Positions 14,314 to 21,983 of a stretch of 36,499 nt of DNA are shown here, piece after piece. How positions within the stretch are numbered: position 1 is the first letter of the stretch; every line of letters begins with the position of its first letter. The DNA is taken from the NCBI GenBank assembly GCA_030603595.1, contig JAUVXL010000010.1, positions 1 through 36,499 of the forward strand, read 5' to 3'. Origin of the DNA: Sedimentisphaerales bacterium. Its GTDB lineage: Bacteria > Planctomycetota > Phycisphaerae > Sedimentisphaerales > Anaerobacaceae. Position numbers and translations under genes: made by a program. Under the pieces are notes generated by a model. The model made no database searches. It had not been told where the DNA came from and saw only the letters and a list, made by a program, of their open reading frames with translations.

Positions 14314-15809
14314 CAATTATTTGCTCCCTGATACCAGTAAAGTATCTCATAAGGCGTAGAACTACGGTCCGCCACGGCCTCGGTCCGGATTGTCAATCCG
14401 TCGTCTGGGGCCCTCGTCGCAGTCGCAAAACAGCGAATCGTATAGACGTCCGAGCGAACCGTGATCGAATCGGCAATTTGCTTGAAGGTCTCAACGCTCA
14501 TACCTCCAAACTGCAATACATCGGCGATACTCTCCATGCCGTACAACTGCTCCTCCCTGTAAGCGACTACCTGCTCGGCAAGCTGCATCCCGGCTTCGTC
14601 GCCGCCCAACAGGGCCGACAGAACAATCTCCGAGGCAGTGTTGATATTCACTTTACCCTCCATATCTCCGCCGCCGACCGTTATCATGTCCGCAATGCTG
14701 CCAAACGTCTGCAGATCAAGCGGTTGGGCGTTGTTGGAACTACCTGACTGAGGCTCCTTGGGGCTGTTGTTGTTTATCAAATCGGCGATGCTGTCGTGCG
14801 TTCGATTATCCTCAATCCACCGGGCGTGAGAAGAGCTTAGGCCGAGAGAACTCTCCATCTCGCTCCGACTGGCCTGGTTGATATTGATTCTCGCCTCGCC
14901 TTCGGCATCTGTGTCGTTGGCGTAGGAGTAGCAGGTCAGATACTCGATCCAGCCCAGGTCGAGTTCGCCGTTTGCGTCATCGGTAGGCGGCGTTTGCTCG
15001 CCGTCGTTTTCGTTGCGGTCCAGTTGGCCGTTGAAGTTTGTGTCCTCTCCGTAGAACAGATCCTCACTAACCCCTCTTACAAGCAACAACTCCCGCACGG
15101 TCCGAAACGGCCCGTTGCGAATCTTGTAAGGGTAGGTCAAAGTCTCGTAGTATTCGCCCTCGACGCCGAGCCCGCTGACGCTATCGTCATTGTCCCGCCA
15201 GTCGATAATCGCATCGACGATGTCCTCGATCATGTTGGGCAGTTCCATCAACTGCTCTTTAGTGGCGGTGTTGATATTGAGCTTGCTGGCCTCATCGATT
15301 ACGCGAACGGTGAACCTGCACATCTCCAGACCAATACCATTGAAGTCTTCGTCGTTGTCGCTCCAGAGTTCCGTCAGGTCGTCGCTCTCCCTCGGGTCTT
15401 CGTTCAAGATTCCGACAGCCTTCTCTATTCCCGCACGGCAGGCCCACCTGCACCGAAGCTCCTCCATGCCGACCGCTCGAACCTTCAAATCAAGACGGCT
15501 GTTCTGAACGACGATTGCAACGATGGCTATGAGAATGATCTTAAGCCACAGCACGCCTACAAGAACAAGACCGTTTTCGCCAAGCGTCAAACGCGAGTTC
15601 TCAAGCCTTTCTCGTCGCTCGTATCCCGCAACAGTTACGCAATACGCTTGTGGCACGGGCTTCTCCGCCGAGAGGCGGATGAAAACACGGCCAAGCCTGT
15701 CCCGAGCGAAGTCGAGGGGATGCCCGTGCCACGCAATACGCGATACGCAATACGCGATACGCAATACGACATACGATATACGATATACGATATACGACAT
15801 AGATATCAT
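14313..15809 (-). CDS. gspK: GspK minor pseudopilin, with repeat-derived N-terminal extension
   Basis: This ORF has 498 codons. The family part begins near residue 73: a prepilin-like segment LTLGENG/LVLVGVLWL followed by a hydrophobic helix, then the GspK body with helix-hairpin-helix-like motifs (KLNINTATKEQLMELPN, ARININQASRSEMESS, KVNINTASEIVLSALLGG). GspK caps the pseudopilus tip with GspI and GspJ. The first 70 or so codons are translated from a short inverted-repeat element and a tandem repeat (15650-15803), rich in Tyr/Arg/Ile, and do not look native. A TTG at 15590, with AGAAAGG upstream, would give a 425-residue protein with a normal short leader. Which start is used cannot be decided here. 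Stop overlaps the gspL start by one base. Confidence 0.85.
   Translation of the reverse strand: MISMSYIVYRISYVVLRIAYCVSRIAWHGHPLDFARDRLGRVFIRLSAEKPVPQAYCVTVAGYERRERLENSRLTLGENGLVLVGVLWLKIILIAIVAIVVQNSRLDLKVRAVGMEELRCRWACRAGIEKAVGILNEDPRESDDLTELWSDNDEDFNGIGLEMCRFTVRVIDEASKLNINTATKEQLMELPNMIEDIVDAIIDWRDNDDSVSGLGVEGEYYETLTYPYKIRNGPFRTVRELLLVRGVSEDLFYGEDTNFNGQLDRNENDGEQTPPTDDANGELDLGWIEYLTCYSYANDTDAEGEARININQASRSEMESSLGLSSSHARWIEDNRTHDSIADLINNNSPKEPQSGSSNNAQPLDLQTFGSIADMITVGGGDMEGKVNINTASEIVLSALLGGDEAGMQLAEQVVAYREEQLYGMESIADVLQFGGMSVETFKQIADSITVRSDVYTIRCFATATRAPDDGLTIRTEAVADRSSTPYEILYWYQGANN
15650..15732. repeat. 83-bp imperfect palindromic repeat element (GTGGCAC...GTGCCAC)
   Basis: Outer arms GTGGCACGGGC (15650-15660) and GCCCGTGCCAC (15722-15732) are perfect 11-bp inverted repeats. 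The 11-mer ACGCAATACGC occurs on both sides (15637-15647 and 15731-15741). The element lies inside the 5' part of the gspK ORF and is read through without a stop codon. It shares its GTGGCA/TGCCAC ends with the element at 30477-30570. It looks like a REP- or MITE-like non-autonomous repeat. Confidence 0.8.
15731..15803. repeat. tandem repeat of CGCAATACGCGATA and CGATATA units
   Basis: Directly beside the palindromic element, the 14-bp unit CGCAATACGCGATA repeats and then grades into a 7-bp CGATATA-like unit. Read on the minus strand it encodes the Tyr/Arg/Ile-rich start of the gspK ORF. It sits between the gspJ stop (15815) and the gspK body. Confidence 0.8.
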
Positions 15810-15814
15810 CCGCT

Positions 15815-16477
15815 CTATTCTTCGCCCTCGCCCTCTTCTTCGAGCATAGCGCCCGCTGATCTGGCCAGATTAATATAAAGTGTCTCCATAGCCGGCTGCC
15901 GCGATTCGGTTTGCTTTGCCACTATGTTCAACTCGATCAGAAACGGCAGCGAATCCATTTCCTCGGGCCATTCATAAGACCATTCCGTGCCGTCGAAGAA
16001 CCTCGCCTGAAATATCTCGATATCTTCTGCGATTACCGAGAGGATTCCGCCCGGCTCGCGATCTTCGTCGGGATTCGGCCAGAATCGCCTCATCAGAGTC
16101 GATTTGTCCTCATCGACCATAAGCGAGTATTCGACCTCGTATATATCGCCTTCCGGCTCGAGCGACCTGGCCTTGGCCCTGCTAACCGTATAGAAAATCA
16201 GATAACTGTTGGCGGCCACTCCCGATTCGTCGGCGAACGCGATGAACTTGGTGTCTTCCTTGCTGGCCGGTTTGTACATATTAATAAGATCGTTTCTGAG
16301 CGTCTTGACGGCGAACCTGATCTCGGCCGCCGTCTCGATATTCGCCTCCACCATCTGCGCGCCCGCGGTAACGGCCCTTAGCGTGCCGATAGATATCAGG
16401 GCGATAAATGTGCCTATGGTCGTCGCGACCATCAACTCAACCAACGTAAACCCGGTTTTCTTAAAATGCACGTTCAT
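15815..16477 (-). CDS. gspJ: GspJ minor pseudopilin
   Basis: A 220-residue prepilin with the leader MNVHFKKTG/FTLVELMVATTIG: Gly at -1, Phe at +1, Glu at +5, then a hydrophobic helix. Mature GspJ joins GspI and GspK at the pseudopilus tip. The body contains ETAAEIRFAVKTLRNDLINM and the later beta-rich part (DIEIFQARFFDGTEW, SLPFLIELNIVAK) typical of GspJ. It ends in an acidic Glu/Gly tail. It lies 20 nt after gspI and 5 nt before the first ATG of the gspK ORF. Confidence 0.87.
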   Translation of the reverse strand: MNVHFKKTGFTLVELMVATTIGTFIALISIGTLRAVTAGAQMVEANIETAAEIRFAVKTLRNDLINMYKPASKEDTKFIAFADESGVAANSYLIFYTVSRAKARSLEPEGDIYEVEYSLMVDEDKSTLMRRFWPNPDEDREPGGILSVIAEDIEIFQARFFDGTEWSYEWPEEMDSLPFLIELNIVAKQTESRQPAMETLYINLARSAGAMLEEEGEGEE

Positions 16478-16497
16478 CAGACCAATTCTACCTCAAA

Positions 16498-16965
16498 CTA
16501 TCTATTCCCGCCCCCACCGCCGCCCGGCGCCTCCCCGCCGCCGCCGCTGTCGGTCTCCCCCTCCTCCTCCTCAAGAACTAGGCTCTCGCCGTTAAGCATC
16601 GTCTCGACAACAAGACGGCGAGGGCGATTGCGATCGACCCACGTCACGGTCACCGTCAAACGATAAAGGCTGTCGATATCCTGATATTCGCTCTCCACCT
16701 GCCAATGATAAGGCGTCTCGTACTCTTCGCAAATGCCTTCGACCTCTTCCGCATCGACAAAGTCATCGATGCCGATAAAGTCAATCAGGCTCAACTGCTT
16801 CTCAACCAGCGATGCGGCTCGCTCGTATTGCCTGTTCAGCCGCGTGGTGCCTATGGACATCGTACTCGCCGCCAAAACAGCCAACGCAGTCCCCGACAAA
16901 ATCGTGCCGGCGACAAGCGTCTCAACCAGGCTAAAACCCGAAGTTTTCCTCGTTCGTCGTATCAT
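16498..16965 (-). CDS. gspI: GspI minor pseudopilin
   Basis: A 155-residue prepilin with leader MIRRTRKTSG/FSLVETLVAGTILSG (Gly -1, Phe +1, Glu +5). The helix continues as ALAVLAASTMSIGTTRLNRQYERAASLVEKQL, the pattern of GspI, and the short beta domain follows. The last 25 residues are a low-complexity Glu then Gly tail, not usual for the family. Its ATG overlaps the gspH stop by 4 nt (16962-16965), so translation is probably coupled. Confidence 0.85.
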   Translation of the reverse strand: MIRRTRKTSGFSLVETLVAGTILSGTALAVLAASTMSIGTTRLNRQYERAASLVEKQLSLIDFIGIDDFVDAEEVEGICEEYETPYHWQVESEYQDIDSLYRLTVTVTWVDRNRPRRLVVETMLNGESLVLEEEEGETDSGGGGEAPGGGGGGNR

Positions 16966-17603
16966 CCTTCCGCATCCAGATCAATAGTCCCGATTTCGAC
17001 GCTCTCATCAAGCTCGCCGAACTTTATCTTGGCCTTGCCGGTCGCCGCGCTGATGGATATCGTATAGTGTGTCCTGCCGTTTCCGATCTGAACGACGACG
17101 GCTTGGGCGCTGCCGTCAGGCGAAAACGCGATTGACGCCTCGGCCTCTTCATCCTCGTCGGCATCGCTCGCCGCCACCTTAATATCCTCGAACCGCACCC
17201 CGCCTTCAAACTCGACGGGCTTGCAGTAGTAGTCACTAACCACAGTCTCCTCGAACTCCTCGGAGGCCTCGTTCCATTCGATTGTCGCCAGAGCAAACCC
17301 GCCGTTCTGGCTGTCCAGTTGTATTTTGTACTCTCGCTGTTTTTCAATAGCCATAATCCGTGCGTACTTCGCTGTCAGCAGGAAAGCCCGCGCAGTTCTT
17401 TCGAGCTTCAGCCTCTGTGAAGTCCCGGCGTAAAGCCCAATGCCCGCCCCACCCGCAACCGCAATAATGGCAACGACAACGAGCAACTCGACGAGCGTGA
17501 AGGCGCACCGCCGGCGAAGTGACGAAAAGGCTCTTATGTTCGGCTCTATTCTTTGCACGCTTCGGCCAACTCCACTATTCGTTGAATACATCCTCGGCGT
17601 CAC
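16962..17603 (-). CDS. gspH: GspH-type pseudopilin
   Basis: A prepilin with the processing site RRRCA/FTLVELLVVVAIIA, so Ala instead of Gly at -1; Glu is at +5. The body matches GspH/FimT by size and position between gspG and gspI. The start is uncertain. A GTG at 17603 (AGGAGG about 9 nt upstream, inside gspG) gives 213 residues with a long leader. The ATG at 17591 has a poor ribosome site. A GTG at 17558, after the gspG stop, gives a shorter and more normal leader. GspH is thought to join the pseudopilus tip or shaft. Confidence 0.82.
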   Translation of the reverse strand: MTPRMYSTNSGVGRSVQRIEPNIRAFSSLRRRCAFTLVELLVVVAIIAVAGGAGIGLYAGTSQRLKLERTARAFLLTAKYARIMAIEKQREYKIQLDSQNGGFALATIEWNEASEEFEETVVSDYYCKPVEFEGGVRFEDIKVAASDADEDEEAEASIAFSPDGSAQAVVVQIGNGRTHYTISISAATGKAKIKFGELDESVEIGTIDLDAEG

Positions 17604-18009
17604 CTTCGCCGCCCTCCTCGCGGTCGGCGCCGAGGCTTATTAGATCGTAGCTGCCGGGATTGATTTCGCCCTCGGCTAAATACACTATCGGAGTATCCCA
17701 CGGGTCCAGCAACAGGCTTCTCTTAAGGTAAGGCCCGTCCCACTTCCCTTCGAGCGTCTCATCGTCCGGCATTACAAGCAGCACGTCAAGGCCCTCGGAG
17801 TCATCGGGATAGCGCCCACAGTTAATTGCAAATCTCTCAAGAGCGTCCTCGACAAGCGCCAACCTCGGCCTGGCCAGGTCACGCTTCGACTTGCCTATCT
17901 GTTTGAACACCCTTGGAGCAACAAACGCTCCAAGCATTGATATGATTACGATTACAACGAGCAACTCGACAAGCGTAAATGCCTCATCTTTTTGTTTCTT
18001 GCGCTCCAT
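17575..18009 (-). CDS. gspG: GspG major pseudopilin
   Basis: A 144-residue major pseudopilin that builds the pseudopilus shaft. Leader MERKKQKDEA/FTLVELLVVIVIISMLGAFVAPRV, again with Ala rather than Gly at -1. The family body is clear: QIGKSKRDLARPRLALVEDALERF, GRYPDDSEGLDVLL, WDGPYLKR, DPWDTPIVY and SYDLISLGADREEGGEGDAED, the last being the C-terminal calcium-binding loop region of GspG. RBS AAAGG is 7 nt before the ATG. A 127-nt gap to gspF upstream shows no other gene. Confidence 0.94.
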   Translation of the reverse strand: MERKKQKDEAFTLVELLVVIVIISMLGAFVAPRVFKQIGKSKRDLARPRLALVEDALERFAINCGRYPDDSEGLDVLLVMPDDETLEGKWDGPYLKRSLLLDPWDTPIVYLAEGEINPGSYDLISLGADREEGGEGDAEDVFNE

Positions 18010-18136
18010 TTGGCTACCTTTCCCTGTAACAACTCGATATTAAAGACCCTTGTCCGGCATCGGCATCGGGACAACGTCCTCGAACCAATCGGCGGCACAC
18101 TTCCTTTTACTATTCCTGTTATGTACGAATTAGTCC

Positions 18137-19396
18137 TTAAATCATTCCGCCGCCAAGCTGCATCATCAGTATCGGCAACAGCGTGGCCACTATGATAAAG
18201 CCCACGATCATAGCAAGCAACAATATCAAAAGCGCCGGGAAAATAGACATAAACCTGTTTATGCTTGAGTCCGCCTCGGCATCGAACGTCTCTGCGGCGT
18301 TGAGAAGCAGTTCATCGAGTTTGCCTGTCTGCTCGCCGATTGACGTGATCTGCACGAGCAGAGGCGGGAATAATCCCGATTCTGCCAAAGGCTCGGCCAG
18401 AGGCTCGCCGCGCTTGACCTTCTCGGCGACGACGTCGATCTCTTTTCCCAATAATTCGTTGCCCAGAGTATCACGCACGACAGCAAGGGCCTCGAGAATA
18501 GTCACACCGCCTTCGGTAAGCGCCCCAAGCGTCCTGGCGAACCTGCCGACGGCAATCGTTCGCAGAACCGAACCAAGAATCGGAATCCGAAGCTTGAACG
18601 TATCCCATTGCAGTCGGCCCTTTGTCTTTGCCCATTTTGTGAGTTTGTAGAATCCGACGATAATCGCAACAATTGCCAACCAGCCGTAAACCTTTGTGAA
18701 CAGAACTCTCACAAAACCGCTCATCGCCATCAAGATTCTCGTAGGCAATGGCAATGCGACGCCGACGTCAATCGTCTTAATAATGTTCGGCAGTATCCAG
18801 CCGATAATGATCGTCACCGAAATAAGCCCGATTACCATGACAAAGATCGGATAAGCCGAGGCATTTTTCATGCTGGTCTTTATCTTTTCGTCCCGGGCCA
18901 GTATCCCCGCCAACTGGCCGGTGGTCTCATCGAGGATGCCACCCGTCTCGCCGACCCTGATCATCGATAGATACAACGGGCTGAATATGTCTCCGTGCTT
19001 GGCCATAGCCTCGGAGAGGGCCTCCCCGGAGCTTACAGCCTGGACGACATCGCCGAGCATTTCCTTCATCCCGGCCTTGTGTTGCTGCTCGAGGAGCAAT
19101 TCGAGCCCGTTGAGCATCGGCAGCCCCGCACGCAAAGCAGTGCCCAACTGCGTCGTCATAGCGAGGATATCCTTGCTGCTGACCTTTCGAGAGCCAAACC
19201 TCACGTACTTATCGAAATTCAGCACGCTCTTTTCCGCACCTTCGACCACAGAGGCTTTGCTCTTCTCGATCAACTCCGTCACAAAATGGCCCTTGTCCGC
19301 CAGCGCCACGACCGCACTCTTGCGGTCGGCCGCCTCGACAGTCCCCGTAACGTGCCCACCGCCTTTGTCAACCGCTTTGTATCTGAACTTGCCCAA
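18137..19396 (-). CDS. gspF: GspF inner-membrane platform protein
   Basis: A 419-residue polytopic membrane protein with two GspF domains (about 70-195 and 275-400) and three membrane segments (about 170-195, 225-245, 380-405). The N-terminus MGKFRYKAVDKGG and the motifs LRAGLPMLNGLELLLEQ, GEALSEAMAKHGDIFSPLYLSMIRVGE, GGILDE and VGFIIVATLLPI are typical. It couples the ATPase GspE to pseudopilin assembly. Its length fits the family. It is separated from gspE by about 140 nt that hold an inverted repeat. Confidence 0.95.
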   Translation of the reverse strand: MGKFRYKAVDKGGGHVTGTVEAADRKSAVVALADKGHFVTELIEKSKASVVEGAEKSVLNFDKYVRFGSRKVSSKDILAMTTQLGTALRAGLPMLNGLELLLEQQHKAGMKEMLGDVVQAVSSGEALSEAMAKHGDIFSPLYLSMIRVGETGGILDETTGQLAGILARDEKIKTSMKNASAYPIFVMVIGLISVTIIIGWILPNIIKTIDVGVALPLPTRILMAMSGFVRVLFTKVYGWLAIVAIIVGFYKLTKWAKTKGRLQWDTFKLRIPILGSVLRTIAVGRFARTLGALTEGGVTILEALAVVRDTLGNELLGKEIDVVAEKVKRGEPLAEPLAESGLFPPLLVQITSIGEQTGKLDELLLNAAETFDAEADSSINRFMSIFPALLILLLAMIVGFIIVATLLPILMMQLGGGMI

Positions 19397-19467
19397 AACT
19401 AAACCTCACAAAATAAAAGAGAAACCACGGTATAGCCTATCTCCGTAATTTCCCGTTATCACACCGT

Positions 19468-19528
19468 TACAAGCCCCGACCGTAAGGGAGGGGGTTTATT
19501 GCCCCGGCGCTTACCCCTCGGGCTTGTA
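19468..19528. repeat. 61-bp inverted repeat between gspE and gspF
   Basis: Perfect 9-bp outer arms TACAAGCCC (19468-19476) and GGGCTTGTA (19520-19528) enclose a second, imperfect set (CGTAAGGG... / ...CTTACCCC, then GGGG/CCCC). It starts 10 nt after the gspE stop codon. It looks like the 'AAGCCCGA...' palindromes found scattered in planctomycete genomes, and would form a stable hairpin in the operon mRNA. Confidence 0.75.
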
Positions 19529-19537
19529 GTATTTCTG

Positions 19538-21271
19538 CTAATCTTCTTCCGTAATAGTCTTCGCGACCCTAAAGACCTCTTCAGGAGTCGTCAGGCCCGC
19601 GAGCACCTTCCCGATGCCGTCGTGGACCATGCTAATGTGGTCGGCGGGAGCCGCCTTTATAATCTGCTCGGTAGTGGGCCTCGATGCGATCAATTCGCGG
19701 AGCTTGACGGTAATCCGGAGCATCTCAAAGATTCCCAGCCTTCCGCTCATACCGGTCTGCTCGCACTCATTGCAGCCCACGCCGTGATAGAACGTAGTGC
19801 CCTTCGTTATGTTCGCCGAGCCATTCAGATTCTTGATGAGATTCTCGTCCGGTTGGTATGGCTCCTTACAGTGCTGACAAATCTTGCGCACTAATCTCTC
19901 ACCTAGCACGGCCTCCAGTGAGCTGGCCAGCAGAAACGGCTCAACGCCCATATCAAGCAATCGTGTCACCGCACCGGGCGCATCGTTTGTATGAAGCGTT
20001 GAGAAAACAAGATGCCCCGTCAACGCCGCGCGAATCGCTATATTGGCCGTCTCCCGGTCACGGATTTCGCCCACCATAACGATATCAGGGTCATGCCGAA
20101 GGATGTGCCTCAGGCCCGTCGCGAACGTCAGGCCCCGCTTCGAATTCACGGGCATCTGGTTGATGCCTTCAAGCTGATACTCAACCGGGTCTTCAATAGT
20201 TATCATCTTGACGCCCGGCGAATATATCGTCTTCAGGGCCGCGTAAAGCGTCGTAGTCTTGCCGCAACCGGTCGGGCCCGTCACCAAGACAATGCCGTGC
20301 GTCTTCTGCAGACACTTCATGAAGCCCTTGAGAGTTGTCTCGTTCATCCCCAAATCGGGAAGCCCTATCAAGGATGCGGTTCGGTCCAGGAGCCTCAGTT
20401 CGACCGATTCGCCGAAAACGGTCGGAATGGTCGAGACACGAATATCCACCCTTCCGTTTTTCCCCATAAACTCGATATGGCCATCCTGCGGAACGAATCG
20501 CTCGGCAATATTCATATCCGCCATAATCTTGATTCGCGACGCGATAGCGGCCTGGAGTCGTTTGGAAGACGGTGTCTTCTCGATGAGTATGCCATCCACC
20601 CTGTATTTGATCCTAACTTCGTGCTCAAACGGCTCGATGTGAATATCGCTTGCACGGGCATCAATTGCCTCAAGAATGATCAAATTCACCAGGTTGACCA
20701 GCGAAGGCTGCCGTGCCAGTTCGTGGAGCTTGGCAGCAGAATAGTCTCCGTTGTCGAGCTGATCATCCTCGGCCCGCTGGTCGGCCGGCACCAGATTATC
20801 GAGCATTCGCGCAACATTGCTGCCGTAAAACCGCATTATTGCATGCTCCATCTCGGTTGGGTCGGCGTAATACCGTTCCACAGAACAACCTGTAACCAGG
20901 CGTAAATCCTCGATAACCTCCGGCTGAAACGGGTCGGTCATCGCGATAGCCAATCGGCCGTTTTCACGTTGCAGAGGAAGAACGTTGTGTTTGCTTACCA
21001 GTTCAGCCGGCACCAGACCAATGACGTCGCTGCCAACGGAAAGACTACTCAAATCCACCCTCTCGATCCCAACCTGAAGCGCGAGTGCTTCATTCAACTG
21101 GGCCGGGGTTATATAGCCGAGATCCAGCAGTATCTGACCCAACTGCCTGTGCTGAACCTTCTGCTCAGCCAACGCGACCTGCAGACCCGAATCCTCCAGG
21201 TACGATTTCTCGCACAGTAGCTCCCCTAACTTCTTCTTCTTGTTGCCGCTAACGTCAAAACTCATTGCCAT
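19538..21271 (-). CDS. gspE: GspE secretion ATPase
   Basis: A 577-residue cytoplasmic AAA-type ATPase that drives pseudopilus assembly. An N-terminal MshEN/T2SSE_N-like domain (about 10-150) is followed by the ATPase: Walker A GPTGCGKTT (332-340, Cys at the usual Ser position), Asp box TIEDPVEYQ (358-366), Walker B around DPDIVMVGEIRD (394-405) and His box TGHLVFSTLHTN (418-429). A zinc motif C465-x-x-C468 ... C-x-x-C lies in the C-terminal part, as in GspE/PilB. The first ATG (21271) has GAGG 7 nt upstream. It is the first gene of the operon, directly behind a strong promoter. T2SS rather than type IV pilus is inferred from the gspG-M neighbours. Confidence 0.95.
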   Translation of the reverse strand: MAMSFDVSGNKKKKLGELLCEKSYLEDSGLQVALAEQKVQHRQLGQILLDLGYITPAQLNEALALQVGIERVDLSSLSVGSDVIGLVPAELVSKHNVLPLQRENGRLAIAMTDPFQPEVIEDLRLVTGCSVERYYADPTEMEHAIMRFYGSNVARMLDNLVPADQRAEDDQLDNGDYSAAKLHELARQPSLVNLVNLIILEAIDARASDIHIEPFEHEVRIKYRVDGILIEKTPSSKRLQAAIASRIKIMADMNIAERFVPQDGHIEFMGKNGRVDIRVSTIPTVFGESVELRLLDRTASLIGLPDLGMNETTLKGFMKCLQKTHGIVLVTGPTGCGKTTTLYAALKTIYSPGVKMITIEDPVEYQLEGINQMPVNSKRGLTFATGLRHILRHDPDIVMVGEIRDRETANIAIRAALTGHLVFSTLHTNDAPGAVTRLLDMGVEPFLLASSLEAVLGERLVRKICQHCKEPYQPDENLIKNLNGSANITKGTTFYHGVGCNECEQTGMSGRLGIFEMLRITVKLRELIASRPTTEQIIKAAPADHISMVHDGIGKVLAGLTTPEEVFRVAKTITEED

Positions 21272-21310
21272 CCGGCTGCCTCACAATAACGATGGTTCTC
21301 TAAACCTTTA

Positions 21311-21339
21311 AGTATAAATTATTTCAGGACTTATGTCAA
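21311..21339 (-). promoter_or_regulatory. sigma-70-like promoter of the T2SS operon
   Basis: On the minus strand a perfect TTGACA (21334-21339) and TATACT (21311-21316) are separated by 17 bp, about 40 nt upstream of the gspE start codon. This is the best promoter match in the window and would drive all thirteen genes down to the terminator after gspD. Confidence 0.8.
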
Positions 21340-21356
21340 GGCTATACCCTATAGCC
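21340..21356. promoter_or_regulatory. perfect palindrome abutting the -35 box of the T2SS promoter
   Basis: GGCTATACCCTATAGCC has two 7-bp arms around 3 bp and touches the -35 hexamer. This is where an activator or repressor dimer would bind. No regulator gene lies beside it. Confidence 0.5.
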
Positions 21357-21983
21357 AGACACACGCTGCGAACCAACGCTGACAACTTAGGCAACCTTAT
21401 ATCATGCCAAACTGGGATATTCGGGCAAAGTAAAAACCTTGTAAAAGTAGTATGCCTCCTTCCCTTTAGAAATCCCCGTAAACCCTGCGAACAAAAAGGG
21501 TTATGTTCATTCCAGAAAAAGGCTCCGCCTAACCTGCCAGAACACTCGATTAAGCAAGATCCGTAACTACCATATCAGACGCTTGCCGAACTCATTTTGT
21601 TACAAAAAAAACGTTTATTTGCTGAAAAACGAAGTTTTTTGCCGGTCTTCCCCTATCTGTAAACCCCCTCTTATGGACAGTGTGCGCGCTCAGAAAAAGG
21701 TTACACTTCTCGCAATAAAAAGTCTTTTTTGATATGGGGGATATAGCTAAACTGGGAAGTATAGTCAAAGACGGCACAAGCAGCAATACAACGTTCTCGA
21801 CCGCGCTATGCGCCTCTCAAATGGGCAAAGATGGCCATAAGCGAGTACTTGGGCAAGCCGAGCCCAATATTCCTCTGTATTCCGCAGGCCCAGGCAAGTA
21901 GAATATTAACAGACAATAGCAGATACGCGACTATAGTACGGTCTTGGCTATGTGTTACGGTAGAAGCCTCTGGAGTTATAGTT
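21357..21983. other. long intergenic region between the T2SS operon and the S41 protease gene
   Basis: About 630 bp, AT-richer than its surroundings, with A/T runs around 21600-21730. I find no recognisable protein, tRNA or riboswitch. A 55-codon open frame from 21734 lacks a ribosome-binding site. It probably holds the promoter of the protease gene; I see only a weak TATAGT at about 21932. Confidence 0.4.

Noticed and set aside
21734-21901. 55-residue open frame in the gap before the S41 gene
   Set aside because: No ribosome-binding site before the ATG and no recognisable family; chance length.
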